Positions 1-7,560 of a stretch of DNA of 47,280 nucleotides are shown piece by piece (position 1 is the first letter of the stretch; every line of letters starts with the position of its first letter). The position numbers and the translations under genes are program-made. The notes below the pieces were generated by a model. That model saw only the letters and a program-made list of their open reading frames with translations, ran no database searches and was not told the DNA's origin. The stretch is from IMG/VR virus record IMGVR_UViG_3300043654_000013, positions 1-47,280 of that record. The stretch is one strand, 5' to 3'. The DNA comes from a virus.

Positions 1-115
1 TCCTGTTGTTCCTCCTCCATTGAGCTGCGACGTCGGGAGGGACGACGTCGTAGTTAGCTGAAATATGCGCCGGCGGCGGCCACTGCACCTCCGGCGGCCA
101 GACAAACGTCGCCAT
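1..115 (-). CDS. 5' part of Pro/Gly-rich late protein (cut by window edge)
   Basis: The ATG at 115-113 overlaps the stop of the Ig-like gene by one base (TGATG). The 38 visible residues start MATFVWPPEVQWPPP and are identical to the start of the complete copy at 46562-47242. The gene is interrupted only by the linear ends of the window and is not a separate gene if the genome is circular. Confidence 0.75.
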   Translation of the reverse strand, partial: MATFVWPPEVQWPPPAHISANYDVVPPDVAAQWRRNNR

Positions 116-153
116 CACGTCACCGCAATGACATTGCTGGTCGCCGTCGCCGA
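1..153. repeat. Left copy of 153-bp terminal direct repeat
   Basis: Bases 1-153 match 47128-47280 except at 127 (A/G) and 130 (G/A). Both copies hold the last codons of the Ig-like gene and the first 38 codons of the Pro/Gly-rich gene on the minus strand. Joining the copies makes the late operon continuous, so this is probably the overlap of a circular or permuted genome. Both differences are at third codon positions and leave Val-Ile unchanged, which argues for two real alleles over random error. Confidence 0.9.
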
Positions 154-486
154 GCCACTCACATTGGTCCCAGTCACCCGGCAGCTCAGATTCGTGCCGC
201 TGTCGGCGGCGACCGCGGTATAGGTGACTTGCGTCCCATTAAGAACAATATTCGCGCCATTCCGCAGCCACTGGCGAGCGTAAGTCGGCGCGCCGGTCCA
301 CGTGCCGGTGGTCGAGGTGAATGTCGTGCCGACCGCGGGTGGCGCGCCTGAAATGACGGGCGCAGCCGTATTGGTCGGCGGCGGAACGTAGCCCCAGTAG
401 TGATGCAACCGAGGCCGTTGCGCGCGCACTAGAGCGCGCGTGCGCTGGTTGACGAATTTGAGTTCAGCAGCAGTTGGCGCTCTCAT
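115..486 (-). CDS. Ig-like domain late protein
   Basis: This 123-aa protein has a basic N-terminal stretch (about 1-36, rich in Arg and His) followed by one Ig/Big-like beta-sandwich (about 40-123). Visible marks of the fold are TGTW, a conserved QWLRNG strand, the segment YTAVAADSGTNLSCRVTGTN and the end SNVIAVT. Such domains decorate phage virions and are thought to bind carbohydrate or cell surfaces weakly. It follows the holin gene with an ATGA overlap and is coupled by TGATG to the Pro/Gly-rich gene. A decoration or tail accessory role is inferred; the fold call is good. Confidence 0.7.
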   Translation of the reverse strand: MRAPTAAELKFVNQRTRALVRAQRPRLHHYWGYVPPPTNTAAPVISGAPPAVGTTFTSTTGTWTGAPTYARQWLRNGANIVLNGTQVTYTAVAADSGTNLSCRVTGTNVSGSATATSNVIAVT

Positions 487-791
487 TTTGGCGGCTCCCT
501 AGGTCGACCCAGCCAATAGGCGATCACCGCTCCGAACGACGCAGTCAAACCGCCGAGCACAGCGCTGGTGATCTCATCGGTCGGGACGGTGAAGAACAGG
601 CAGAAAACCACGGTGGCGATGAAGCTGACCACCACCAGAAGCGAGATGGTGAGCGTCCCCAGGGTCGGGTCAAACCGACTGGCGACCGCCACCAGCACAG
701 TCGTAAACAGCACCGCGAACAGCAGCGTGAACAGCACCGGATAATCGAGCAGCTTCGGCGTCGGCGGCGGCAGGGCGAGGGCGTCGGTCAT
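483..791 (-). CDS. Putative holin, three membrane segments
   Basis: 102 aa with three hydrophobic segments at about 17-38, 46-68 and 76-94, and a short charged C-terminal tail ending in RPREPPK. Size, topology and the ATGA overlap with the M15 endolysin gene fit a class I holin, which opens the inner membrane to release the endolysin. The residues do not identify a named holin family, so the call rests on topology and position. An alternative is a small membrane protein unrelated to lysis timing. Confidence 0.6.
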   Translation of the reverse strand: MTDALALPPPTPKLLDYPVLFTLLFAVLFTTVLVAVASRFDPTLGTLTISLLVVVSFIATVVFCLFFTVPTDEITSAVLGGLTASFGAVIAYWLGRPREPPK

Positions 792-1231
792 GCGAATCCG
801 TTCCGTGTGCCTTTGTTATCGATAGTCAGGGCCATGTGACGCGGGTCGGCGGCGCTCAAACCAAGATGCACCCAAGTCCCGTACTCATGGATCAACTGGT
901 CGATGCCCAGCTTTTTCATGTGCGGCTGCAACTCCTTGCAGATCTCAAGCGGCGTCCCGAAATCGGGGCAGCTGAAATCAACCGCTAGGCCGCTCATGTG
1001 CGCGCTCGACTTTGAGCCCCCGATCGCCGCGTTGACCGCGGGGCTGCGATAACCTGAACTAATCAAGATCGGATGGTTGTTAAGGACATCGCGAACCTTC
1101 TCCATCACTTCAGCGGTGCGTTGGACGTTCTTGCGCTCCTGACCTGACGGCATGTTGGGGATGCCCTGGCGCGCCGCAGTTTGGCTGTCGGTGAACTCCT
1201 CCAAGGTGAAGTGCGGCGTCAGCTCGGTCAT
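788..1231 (-). CDS. Endolysin, peptidase M15-type L,D/D,D-carboxypeptidase
   Basis: 147 aa, single catalytic domain. It shows the M15 zinc-site pattern: SSGYRSP around 58-64, SAHMSGLAVD with His78 and Asp85, and WVHLG with the last zinc ligand His122. These enzymes cut peptidoglycan cross-links or stems. No signal peptide is seen, so export through the neighbouring holin is expected. The ATG at 1231 was chosen over an upstream in-frame start at 1327 because it makes an ATGA overlap with the preceding gene. Its stop makes the same overlap with the holin gene, forming a lysis cassette. A second M15 domain exists in the virion hydrolase at 29727-31472. Confidence 0.88.
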   Translation of the reverse strand: MTELTPHFTLEEFTDSQTAARQGIPNMPSGQERKNVQRTAEVMEKVRDVLNNHPILISSGYRSPAVNAAIGGSKSSAHMSGLAVDFSCPDFGTPLEICKELQPHMKKLGIDQLIHEYGTWVHLGLSAADPRHMALTIDNKGTRNGFA

Positions 1232-1455
1232 GTGCGGGTGATCGTGCGGGTGACAGTGACGCCCTTTACAGGCAGTGTTGTCGCCGGCGGCGTATAGGGC
1301 GTCGGCTCGTTGCCCGCGTCGAGCCACGCGAGATAATCCTGATAGTCGAGATTGGCCGGATCGTCGGGAATAAATGCGCCGTCAACATCGCGAATGACAG
1401 TCTTTGGATGAGCGGTGAGCGTGTAGGTCGTATCCATCGGGGGTCGCACAGGCAT
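1228..1455 (-). CDS. Small protein after tail fibre
   Basis: About 75 aa from ATG 1455; a TTG at 1461 overlapping the fibre stop (TTGA) is the alternative start. The centre reads FIPDDPANLDYQDYLAWLDAGN, followed by a Pro/Thr-rich tail. Small proteins with this DPxNxDYxxYLAWLxxGN pattern commonly sit directly after tail fibre genes in phages of Proteobacteria. A fibre chaperone or accessory role is inferred from position only. Confidence 0.6.
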   Translation of the reverse strand: MPVRPPMDTTYTLTAHPKTVIRDVDGAFIPDDPANLDYQDYLAWLDAGNEPTPYTPPATTLPVKGVTVTRTITRT

Positions 1456-1457
1456 GA

Positions 1458-3245
1458 TCAAATCTCTGCACTAGCGTTATAATTGACGTTCAGGACATAG
1501 CCCCCCGACACCGCCGTCGCGCCCATCAACGTCATGCCAGAACCACCCGGCGCATTCGAAGCCCAAGTCGGGGCTCCAACATTTCCGCTATTGTTGGCGG
1601 TGATCGTCATCGTGGGCGTTGCCCGCATCTGCACCGGGAATGATTGAGAGGTATAGACGGTCGACACTCCACTCATGTAACCCGCAAACGCAAACTGACC
1701 TTTCTGGAAGTACCGCTGGCAGCGTATTAGCTTGCGCGCCAAGTCTTCCACCGGGAACGGCGTAGCGACGCTGCCTGCCTCCAGCTTGACGCCGGTGATC
1801 GCCCAATTAGCATTGTTGGTGCCAGTGACATGAACCGCGCCGGTCGCCACGTAAGCGGCCGACGCTTGCCATGAGTTCAAAGCCGATGTCTGCACGTTCG
1901 CGCCGCTGCCAATGTCGAAAACAAGATACATCCCCTGAACATTGCCAACATTCGGCCATTGATCCGTTGTGCCGCCCACATCGCCGGGGATGGGGATGAC
2001 GATCTTGGTCCACGTATTCGCAATGGGTAGAGAATAAGTCGTGACATAGGTGCGGTATGCCGACCCTATGCCTGTGCTTTGAATGGCGAAGCTGAAATTT
2101 CCGGTCAGGCTGGAACGCGCCCAAAACGACACGGTAATGGGCTGCGCACCCGCCGTGCCAAAGCCAAGATCGCCGATGGCGTCAGCTTCAATGCCGTGCT
2201 GCAGATATAACGTCGACGCCGCCGCCGATGTATAGGCCGAGGTCGATTGAATACCGACGAAATACTGGAACCCGGGCGGCTTGGTGGTGATGGCGGCGGG
2301 ATAATTCTGACCGACGTTGAACCGGGAAGTCGCTTGAACATTCCAAAACCACCAGCGATCAGGACAATAGATTTGACCATTCGCAGGCATGGCGACGCTC
2401 GCCCCGCCATTATGCTGATCGACCCACATGTCGCCGTTGTCGAGGCGATTGGGGTTGACCGCCACCGGCAAGGCATCGACATATTGCTTGGTCGCGGGCT
2501 GCAGCGGCGCAGCGGGGTTGGCGGCGAGCGTAAGCGGCCCGGTCATCGCGACGTTGCCGGCGATGGGCACGAAAGCGCCGCTATCGACATAAGCCTTGGT
2601 GGCGGCGTGCAAGGGCAGCGTCGGCGGCCCCGCCAGAGTCACCGGACCACCAAAAGTCGCCACGCCGGTGTCGCGGGCGATGGTCAACACCGCCCGCAAC
2701 ACCGAGCCGGCGTCAGAGAGCGCGTTGAGGGTGAAATTCGAACCGCTGTTCGCCCCGCTCTCGGCGGCGCTATCCGCCAAGATCATCTGCCAGCGGTTCG
2801 CCCCGTTGGTTTGCGCCAGGATGGCGCGCTGCTGTCCTTGGGTCAGGGTGTTGAGCACCATGCTGTTGCTGCCCAGCACGCTGAGGACGCCGGAAATGGA
2901 CAGATTGCCGAGGATCGCACCGCCGATCACCGGCACATAGGGCAGCGCCGCAGCGTCAGCGGCGTTAACCAGCTTGCTCCAGTTGGCGGCGTTAAACGCG
3001 CCAGGCGCGCTGGCGGCGACAGCGGCATAAAGCGCGCCCGCTTGAACAACGAAATCGCCAACGGCGTAATTCGCCAGCGTCGAGAAATAGCGCACCGCGA
3101 TCAGCTTCTGAGCGTTGCGGCTGGCGTCGATCACACCGAGTTGCAGGTCGGGAAAGGTCGTCCACATCTCGCCAGGCTGGCGCGTGCCAGCGGCCGGCGT
3201 TTGACCTGGGGTCGAGGAACGAAGGATCTGCCCCCGTGTCGTCAT
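1458..3245 (-). CDS. Tail fibre / receptor-binding protein
   Basis: 595 aa. The N-terminal half has two fibre-type repeats of the LPLHAATKAYVDSGAFVPIAGN kind (about 210-230 and 243-255), typical of trimeric fibre shafts. The region from about 262 on (NRLDNGDMWVDQHNGG, CPDRWWFWN) resembles lectin-like or galactose-binding modules found at fibre tips. The C-terminal part is Gly/Ser/Asn rich. It is predicted to recognise the host surface. The start has a GGGAGG sequence about 10 nt upstream. It lies between another fibre-like gene and the small protein at 1228-1455, all on one strand. Confidence 0.8.
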   Translation of the reverse strand: MTTRGQILRSSTPGQTPAAGTRQPGEMWTTFPDLQLGVIDASRNAQKLIAVRYFSTLANYAVGDFVVQAGALYAAVAASAPGAFNAANWSKLVNAADAAALPYVPVIGGAILGNLSISGVLSVLGSNSMVLNTLTQGQQRAILAQTNGANRWQMILADSAAESGANSGSNFTLNALSDAGSVLRAVLTIARDTGVATFGGPVTLAGPPTLPLHAATKAYVDSGAFVPIAGNVAMTGPLTLAANPAAPLQPATKQYVDALPVAVNPNRLDNGDMWVDQHNGGASVAMPANGQIYCPDRWWFWNVQATSRFNVGQNYPAAITTKPPGFQYFVGIQSTSAYTSAAASTLYLQHGIEADAIGDLGFGTAGAQPITVSFWARSSLTGNFSFAIQSTGIGSAYRTYVTTYSLPIANTWTKIVIPIPGDVGGTTDQWPNVGNVQGMYLVFDIGSGANVQTSALNSWQASAAYVATGAVHVTGTNNANWAITGVKLEAGSVATPFPVEDLARKLIRCQRYFQKGQFAFAGYMSGVSTVYTSQSFPVQMRATPTMTITANNSGNVGAPTWASNAPGGSGMTLMGATAVSGGYVLNVNYNASAEI

Positions 3246-3284
3246 GGCTGTCTAGCCTCCCTTTTATGCGTGTTTACGCAGGGT

Positions 3285-3773
3285 TCAGAACGTTCCAGCG
3301 TCCCAACTAAAGTTGTCGATAATCGAAAGGTTAGGATCGCCGCCATCGATGCAAACGGTGGGGGTTGCAGTGGTCGAGAAAGTCAGCTTGGCGGCGGCGG
3401 AGAAATTCCCTCCGGTCGCCAGCATGCAAGCGCCGCCGAGCCCCATAACGACGGCGATGGTGGTCGTCTGCCAAGCGTTCGCCGCGTCAGCCATCAGCAT
3501 CTGGTGCTGGGCCGTCGCCGGCGGCACGCTGGCCGCAGCGGCGGGATTAAGCGCCAGGCCCCAAGCGTAGCCGGGGCCTGCGCCAGAGAGCAGCATCTGA
3601 TCCGGGGCGGTCGCCGCCGGCATGCTGTCGCCGACGATGACGCCCGACTTCGCCCCGACCACCAGCGGCTTGAACGTGGTGGCAAACGGCGGCCCAACGC
3701 TGGAGACGACGACGCCGTCGTTGAGGTTGGCCGGGACCGGCACAAACAAAGCGAGGTCGAAGGCTTTGGTCAT
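3285..3773 (-). CDS. Tail fibre-associated structural protein
   Basis: 162 aa beginning MTKAFDLALFVP. The ATG at 3773 overlaps the stop of the upstream fibre gene by ATGA and replaces an upstream start at 3845. The protein is rich in Ala, Gly and Thr with beta-type alternation, and has a QMLL/QMLM repeat around 61-64 and 92-95, suggestive of a fibre or collar component. No named family was recognised. Position between two fibre genes supports a distal tail role. Confidence 0.6.
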   Translation of the reverse strand: MTKAFDLALFVPVPANLNDGVVVSSVGPPFATTFKPLVVGAKSGVIVGDSMPAATAPDQMLLSGAGPGYAWGLALNPAAAASVPPATAQHQMLMADAANAWQTTTIAVVMGLGGACMLATGGNFSAAAKLTFSTTATPTVCIDGGDPNLSIIDNFSWDAGTF

Positions 3774-5104
3774 GGCGGCGGCCCGAACCAAACGATGAAA
3801 ATGTTGGCGTTGGCGGCGGGGGCTTCGGCAAAGGTAATCACCCACCCGGAGGCATTGTAAGCGCTGCCTGGCTGCTGCTGCACGCCGTCGACCGACACCA
3901 TCAATTCCTCGTTCTTGACGACGTTGGCGTCCGCCCCAGTCGCCGCCACGACAAGCGCAAACATGGTCGTGATCCCGTCAGGGATGATCGGGCTGAGCAG
4001 CACCGTGTTGACGCTGCCGCCGGGGGTGAGCTGCGACGTCGGGGTGAGGATGTCGAAGGCGACAATCGCATTGACAACCAGGCCGCGGGCGAAGGTGACG
4101 GTCGAAGCGACGGTGTCGACGGTGAAGTCGACGGTCGGTTCGAGACGGACGCCGTTGACCAGGCCGTGCAAGCCTTCGGTCGCGGTCTGGTTGAAGGCGA
4201 AGGTTTGGCCAGACCGATCGGCGGCGCTGAGCGGAAACACGGTTTGGCCGGCGGCGGCGAGATAGTACAGGCTCGACGTCGTCGCCATCGCCGGCCCTTG
4301 AGCTAAGGGAATCCAGCTCGAACCGTCCCAGACCAGCATCTTGCCTTCGCCGGTATCGAAATACATCGCGCCGGGCGGAATCGGCTGTCCGGTCGGGGTC
4401 AAGGGGGTGGTCGGCGGCGGTCCCAGCGACGCGCCCATGTACCACCACGCCAGCATGCCGAACGCATTGCCGGCGCGCATCGCCCACCAACGGGCGCTCC
4501 AATGATCGCCGCTGATGGCGTTGATGGCGAGGATGTTGGGCGGGATGGTGTCCGGCAGGTGCTCAGCCCATTCGATCGCCACTTGCGCATAGTCGGCAGC
4601 CGTGGCTGTCGCGCCGTCGACGTCGCCGGCGTAGAAGCCGCCGGTGTTGATCCCGAGCAGCGGCATCGGCATCGGACCTACGGCGCGCGGCGTGTTGACG
4701 TTGGCTGGCGAAGGCGGCGTCGCGGCGGCGGCGGCTTGAATGGCGGCGACGACGCGCGCTTCGGCGCGATCGGCGACCTCTTGGGCGCGGCGCGCTTCGG
4801 TCCAGATCCGCGCCAATTCGAGACGCGCCTGGTCGATGACGACGCCGGCGTCGATGGCTTGTCGATGCAGATCGCCAAACTCGGCTTCGGCATAGCGTTT
4901 GATGTCGGCGGCGATCGTCTTGATGTCGATGTCGAAAGCTTTGGTCTGCGCGGCGACAAGCTTCTCGACCGCGAGCTGGGTGGCGGCGATGGCGTCAGCA
5001 TGGTTTTGGAGTTGAGCGTCGATCCGATCGCCGGGCGGAGGCGACGTCGGTTGCCGGCGAGCGAAAGCCGTGAAATCGTAAATTCTGGCGGGTCGCGCGA
5101 GCAT
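3770..5104 (-). CDS. Tail fibre protein, adaptor-type N-terminus
   Basis: 444 aa. The N-terminus (RIYDFTAFARRQPTSPPPGD) matches the pattern of fibre anchor segments in podovirus fibres. Residues about 28-130 are a long Ala-rich helical, probably coiled-coil, shaft. The C-terminal 200 residues hold beta-rich repeats such as QTVFPLSAADRSGQTF and VNGVRLEPTVDFTVD, a pattern common in phage fibre heads. It is the first gene of the late operon as read here. No clear Shine-Dalgarno precedes ATG 5104, but an in-frame stop about 30 nt upstream leaves no other start. Confidence 0.75.
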   Translation of the reverse strand: MLARPARIYDFTAFARRQPTSPPPGDRIDAQLQNHADAIAATQLAVEKLVAAQTKAFDIDIKTIAADIKRYAEAEFGDLHRQAIDAGVVIDQARLELARIWTEARRAQEVADRAEARVVAAIQAAAAATPPSPANVNTPRAVGPMPMPLLGINTGGFYAGDVDGATATAADYAQVAIEWAEHLPDTIPPNILAINAISGDHWSARWWAMRAGNAFGMLAWWYMGASLGPPPTTPLTPTGQPIPPGAMYFDTGEGKMLVWDGSSWIPLAQGPAMATTSSLYYLAAAGQTVFPLSAADRSGQTFAFNQTATEGLHGLVNGVRLEPTVDFTVDTVASTVTFARGLVVNAIVAFDILTPTSQLTPGGSVNTVLLSPIIPDGITTMFALVVAATGADANVVKNEELMVSVDGVQQQPGSAYNASGWVITFAEAPAANANIFIVWFGPPP

Positions 5105-5160
5105 CGGCGTCTGGGGTTGGGCCGCCGAGGAGTGTTATCGGCAAACACCTGGAGGCGCAA
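5105..5160. promoter_or_regulatory. Divergent intergenic segment at head of late operon
   Basis: These 56 bp separate the late minus-strand operon from the small plus-strand genes, so both promoters must lie here or in flanking coding DNA. An inverted pair GTGTT (5132-5136) and AACAC (5144-5148) is visible, and GGAGG at 5151-5155 serves the plus-strand gene. No sigma70-like boxes are clear. Confidence 0.35.
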
Positions 5161-5322
5161 ATGGCGGCATGGCGAGCTTGGTGGCGACGACAGATCCACT
5201 GTCGCTTGGGCTGGTGCGGCGGCAACGTCGTCTCAGGCATCCATCAGCATCAAATCTGGATTGGCTGGCGCTGCGACCGATGCGGCGCGGTCAAGTATTA
5301 CGCGCCGGTGAAGGATCTCTGA
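5161..5322 (+). CDS. Small zinc-ribbon protein, paralogue of 44240-44392
   Basis: 53 aa starting MAAWRAWWRR, with GGAGG seven bases upstream of the ATG. Four cysteines in a C-x4-C (14, 19) and C-x2-C (38, 41) layout suggest one zinc site. From the first Cys onward, 25 of 40 residues equal those of the protein encoded between terminase and portal (shared GWCGG, VVSG, IWIGW, VK-Y/H-YAP) with identical Cys spacing. It is coupled by TGATG to the next gene. Function unknown; nucleic-acid or protein binding is possible. Confidence 0.8.
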   Translation: MAAWRAWWRRQIHCRLGWCGGNVVSGIHQHQIWIGWRCDRCGAVKYYAPVKDL

Positions 5323-5591
5323 TGGGCCTGGTGAGACTGATCCGCATGTGGTGGCGGCTGCGTCAGCGCAAGATCGACTGCGAGATCCTGTGGCCGGCCT
5401 TGGTCGCCGCAGCGGATGGCGATATCCGCTGGGCGCAAAACGGCATGTTGACGCACGCGATGAGCGACGCCGCCTGGCGCGACGAACTAACCGAGCTTGA
5501 GATTTATCGGGTGATTGCGCGCCTCACAGAGTGCGAATCCGCCGGTAATAGGTCGCCTTGGAAAGGCCCAGCTCCTTCCACGGGGTCTTGA
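5322..5591 (+). CDS. Small conserved phage protein
   Basis: 89 aa beginning MGLVRLIRMWWRLRQRKIDC, then ILWPALVAAADGDI, a helical pattern found in small genes of rhizobial-type phages. The ATG shares its A with the previous stop (TGATG), so the two are translated together. The last 68 bp overlap the convergent HTH gene at 5524-5682, and the C-terminal residues in the overlap look less natural. No function is known. Confidence 0.65.
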   Translation: MGLVRLIRMWWRLRQRKIDCEILWPALVAAADGDIRWAQNGMLTHAMSDAAWRDELTELEIYRVIARLTECESAGNRSPWKGPAPSTGS

Positions 5592-5682
5592 CGCCCGTAG
5601 GGGGGCGGCCGCGGCGTTTGGTGAGCGCCACGGTGGGCTTAAGAGCTTGAGATCCTCGAGATTTTGGCAGCGATGCTTGCAT
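5524..5682 (-). CDS. Small DNA-binding protein with AT-hook and HTH-like end
   Basis: 52 aa, basic. An AT-hook-like KRRGRPP lies at 22-28 and a helix-turn-helix-like segment WKELGLSKATYYRRIR at 35-50. This combination occurs in short phage and plasmid proteins thought to bind DNA. It follows the gene ending at 5692 after 9 nt, has no clear Shine-Dalgarno, and ends inside the convergent plus-strand gene. It is the last gene of the second small-gene block. Confidence 0.65.
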   Translation of the reverse strand: MQASLPKSRGSQALKPTVALTKRRGRPPTGVKTPWKELGLSKATYYRRIRTL

Positions 5683-5691
5683 AACGAGACA

Positions 5692-5889
5692 TTAAACCGG
5701 ACGAACTAGACCCCCTTCGGGGGATCTTAGTTCACGAGCGCGGTGAACCGTGGCGATAGCGGCGCGAGCGCCCTCTCGGTACCAAGCGCGGAGAACCTCC
5801 GCATGCGTGTCGGCCCAAAGATACGATCCTGACGCTTCACAGAAAGCGCGCGCCCCGGCCTCGACCAGTTCGTCGTCATCATCGCTCAT
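5692..5889 (-). CDS. Small acidic phage protein
   Basis: 65 aa, start MSDDDDELVEAGARAFCEASG, with AAGGAG a few bases upstream of the ATG. The ARAFCEASG..W...HAEVLRAW pattern is typical of short proteins scattered in early regions of Proteobacterial phages. The start lies inside the last codons of the upstream gene. A strong hairpin lies in its 3' end. Function unknown. Confidence 0.7.
   Translation of the reverse strand: MSDDDDELVEAGARAFCEASGSYLWADTHAEVLRAWYREGARAAIATVHRARELRSPEGGLVRPV
5703..5733 (-). terminator. Hairpin with CCCCC-TTC-GGGGG core
   Basis: Arms GAACTA-GA-CCCCC and GGGGG-(A)-TC-(T)-TAGTTC pair across a 3-nt loop with two single-base bulges. It is inside the coding region of the 65-aa protein near its stop. 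On the minus transcript no T-run follows, so it may slow transcription or protect the 3' end rather than terminate. Confidence 0.4.
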
Positions 5890-6073
5890 GCATGCTCTCC
5901 TTCGACTTGAGCGGGCGAAGCTGCACCCCCTCCCATTCAGCGCCGCGGGCGTCGTGGCTGTCGATCCCGCCCTGGCAATGCACGTAGATCCGGTGGCTCT
6001 GGTCGCTGGAGCCGGTTGTGACGGTGAGACTGAAACGGGGCCAGCCGCGATTGTGCCGGCCGGGCTTGATCAA
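5879..6073 (-). CDS. Hypothetical small protein
   Basis: 64 aa beginning MIKPGRHNRGWPRFSL, with a SHRIYVHCQGG stretch. The ATG at 6073 overlaps the upstream stop (ATGA), and its own stop lies 11 nt into the next gene. Not recognised as a named family. The coupled position in a chain of seven small genes is the main support. Confidence 0.6.
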   Translation of the reverse strand: MIKPGRHNRGWPRFSLTVTTGSSDQSHRIYVHCQGGIDSHDARGAEWEGVQLRPLKSKESMHER

Positions 6074-6282
6074 ATCCCGTTCTTCTTGGCCAGGATCTCG
6101 ACCAGTTGGGTGACCTTAATCAGCGCCTCCGGCAGCGTCCAGCATTCGCGCTCGACCATGTCGGCGACGAACCCCTGCAGGTCGCTGGAAAACTGCACTT
6201 GGGCGTCACGCACCGGCATCGCCCGGTAGCGGGCTCGCGCCGCCTTGCAACCGTCGTCAACCTGCTTTTGGCTCAGCTTCAT
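6070..6282 (-). CDS. Hypothetical small helical protein
   Basis: 70 aa, start MKLSQKQVDDGCKAARARYR, ending EILAKKNGI. The ATG at 6282 makes an ATGA overlap with the upstream stop; a longer in-frame reading back to 6540 was rejected because that part is the shadow of the upstream gene. Mostly helical; function unknown. Confidence 0.65.
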   Translation of the reverse strand: MKLSQKQVDDGCKAARARYRAMPVRDAQVQFSSDLQGFVADMVERECWTLPEALIKVTQLVEILAKKNGI

Positions 6283-6521
6283 CTGGCGGCGTCCTCCTGG
6301 GCGAAATAGGCATCGTCGAGCGCACCCTCGACCTTGATCCACACCTCGTGACCTTCGGGGGATATGCGGGTGGCGACAATCCTGCGTTTGCCCCAAGCGC
6401 CGCGGATAAACTTCCACAACGGGTCGCCGTTCTCGGAGATTTTGATGAAACCGTCGTCGAGCGCAGCCTTGGCGAACCGGCGGTAGGCGAAAGCGTGCTT
6501 GGTGGCGTCGTTGACGATCAT
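6279..6521 (-). CDS. Hypothetical small protein
   Basis: 80 aa, start MIVNDATKHAFAYRRFAKAAL. It has a compact alternating pattern (WKFIRGAWGKRRIVATRISPEG) compatible with a small alpha/beta fold. The start at 6521 was chosen because it makes an ATGA overlap with the zinc-ribbon gene; upstream in-frame residues are low quality. Not recognised. Confidence 0.62.
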   Translation of the reverse strand: MIVNDATKHAFAYRRFAKAALDDGFIKISENGDPLWKFIRGAWGKRRIVATRISPEGHEVWIKVEGALDDAYFAQEDAAR

Positions 6522-6811
6522 CGCCACCACACGCCCGCAATATTCCAGGCTGGATGGACGTGGCGCGGCGTCACGCGACCGCCTTCGCTGAAACCGGGAC
6601 GATAATACTCGACCTCCTCGTCCGGCGGGGGCGGTTGGTTCTCCCATAAGCGCCAGCCTGCCGCCTCAAGCTTCTCTTCCTCACAGCTCCGACAATTCCC
6701 CCGGACCGCGCCATGCTTGCACCACATCGCATCACGCGCCGCGTCCGCTGCGCCGCCGCGGTCGCAGAAGGGGCAATTGCCAGGAGTGAAATGGTGTTCG
6801 CAGTTGATCAT
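6518..6811 (-). CDS. Small zinc-ribbon-like protein
   Basis: 97 aa. Cysteine/histidine sets CEHHFTPGNCPFC (4-16) and CKHGAVRGNCRSC (31-43) are internal repeats of one another, each looking like half of a zinc-binding knuckle. The C-terminal half is acidic then aromatic. GAGG lies six bases before ATG 6811. Zinc binding is likely; the role is unknown. Confidence 0.68.
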   Translation of the reverse strand: MINCEHHFTPGNCPFCDRGGAADAARDAMWCKHGAVRGNCRSCEEEKLEAAGWRLWENQPPPPDEEVEYYRPGFSEGGRVTPRHVHPAWNIAGVWWR

Positions 6812-6823
6812 CGAGATCCTCGC

Positions 6824-7102
6824 TCACAGCTCCTCGTCCGCAATGCCGTCGATCCCGTCAGCGAAATTCAGCACCGACTGGGCGACCCAACCGCTGGTGA
6901 ACAGATTGTCGTTCATAAACTCGCCATGCTGGCGCACGATCGCCGCCAGGGTCTTGAGACGGGTTTTAGGGGTTCGCGCCTTTCGGTGCGCCTGGATGAG
7001 ACGCTGGCGCTTATCGTCAAAACGCTTGAACTCGGCCCGCGCCTTGGCCTGGAGCGCCGGCATTGGATCGATCGGCGGATTGTCCTCGTCGTCCGGCGTC
7101 AT
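6824..7102 (-). CDS. Hypothetical helical protein
   Basis: 92 aa, acidic Pro-rich start (MTPDDEDNPPIDPMP) followed by a long basic helix (KARAEFKRFDDKRQRLIQAH) and a hydrophobic C-terminal helix. The ATG overlaps the stop of the upstream gene by ATGA. Not recognised. Confidence 0.65.
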   Translation of the reverse strand: MTPDDEDNPPIDPMPALQAKARAEFKRFDDKRQRLIQAHRKARTPKTRLKTLAAIVRQHGEFMNDNLFTSGWVAQSVLNFADGIDGIADEEL

Positions 7103-7560
7103 GAGCGCGGCCTGGGCGTCGAGGCGGCCATTTCGGCCAGGTGCTCCTCGCGGCTTTCGGCCGCCGGCCTCGTCTCATCCGCCTCAGTCGGGTTGACGCA
7201 CCGGGCGCACATGATCCGGGTGTGAAGCCAGCGTTTGAGGGCCTTCTGGCCTGATGGATAGATCCCGACGATATGGCCGCATTTGGAGCACGACCGGGTG
7301 TTGTCCTGGTCGGGATGCACGACGTGCATGTCCTCAAGCCGCATGGCGACCAACACATGCCGAGCTGCGTTTTGGCGCTGGCGGCGGTTCATCGGCTGCA
7401 GCATCCGCAGCACGATCGGCGACGGGCGCAGCACGGATAGGGGCATGGCCGGAGGCTCACGACGCCGCCCCCTGGCCGGCTTTGGGGCCTGCGGCTTCCA
7501 GGCGCAGGCGAGGCCGAGGAAGCACCTTGGGACGGCGTCGTCATTGAGACGATATCCCAC
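7099..7560 (-). CDS. Zinc-ribbon protein, start uncertain
   Basis: Up to 153 aa from a GTG at 7560; ATG 7446 is the alternative (about 115 aa). The firm part is a zinc ribbon with CSKCG and CARC about 24 residues apart, preceded by a basic helix (MNRRQRQNAARHVLVAM). Third-position GC in the 7446-7540 stretch is higher in this frame than in the competing frame, favouring the long form. About 200 nt of leader separates it from the palindrome at 7756-7777. Confidence 0.6.
   Translation of the reverse strand: MGYRLNDDAVPRCFLGLACAWKPQAPKPARGRRREPPAMPLSVLRPSPIVLRMLQPMNRRQRQNAARHVLVAMRLEDMHVVHPDQDNTRSCSKCGHIVGIYPSGQKALKRWLHTRIMCARCVNPTEADETRPAAESREEHLAEMAASTPRPRS

Noticed and set aside
2247-3860. 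Long plus-strand open frame (537 aa)
   Set aside because: It lies opposite the tail fibre genes, has an Arg/Gly/His-rich composition typical of antisense frames in high-GC DNA, and shows no domain pattern.
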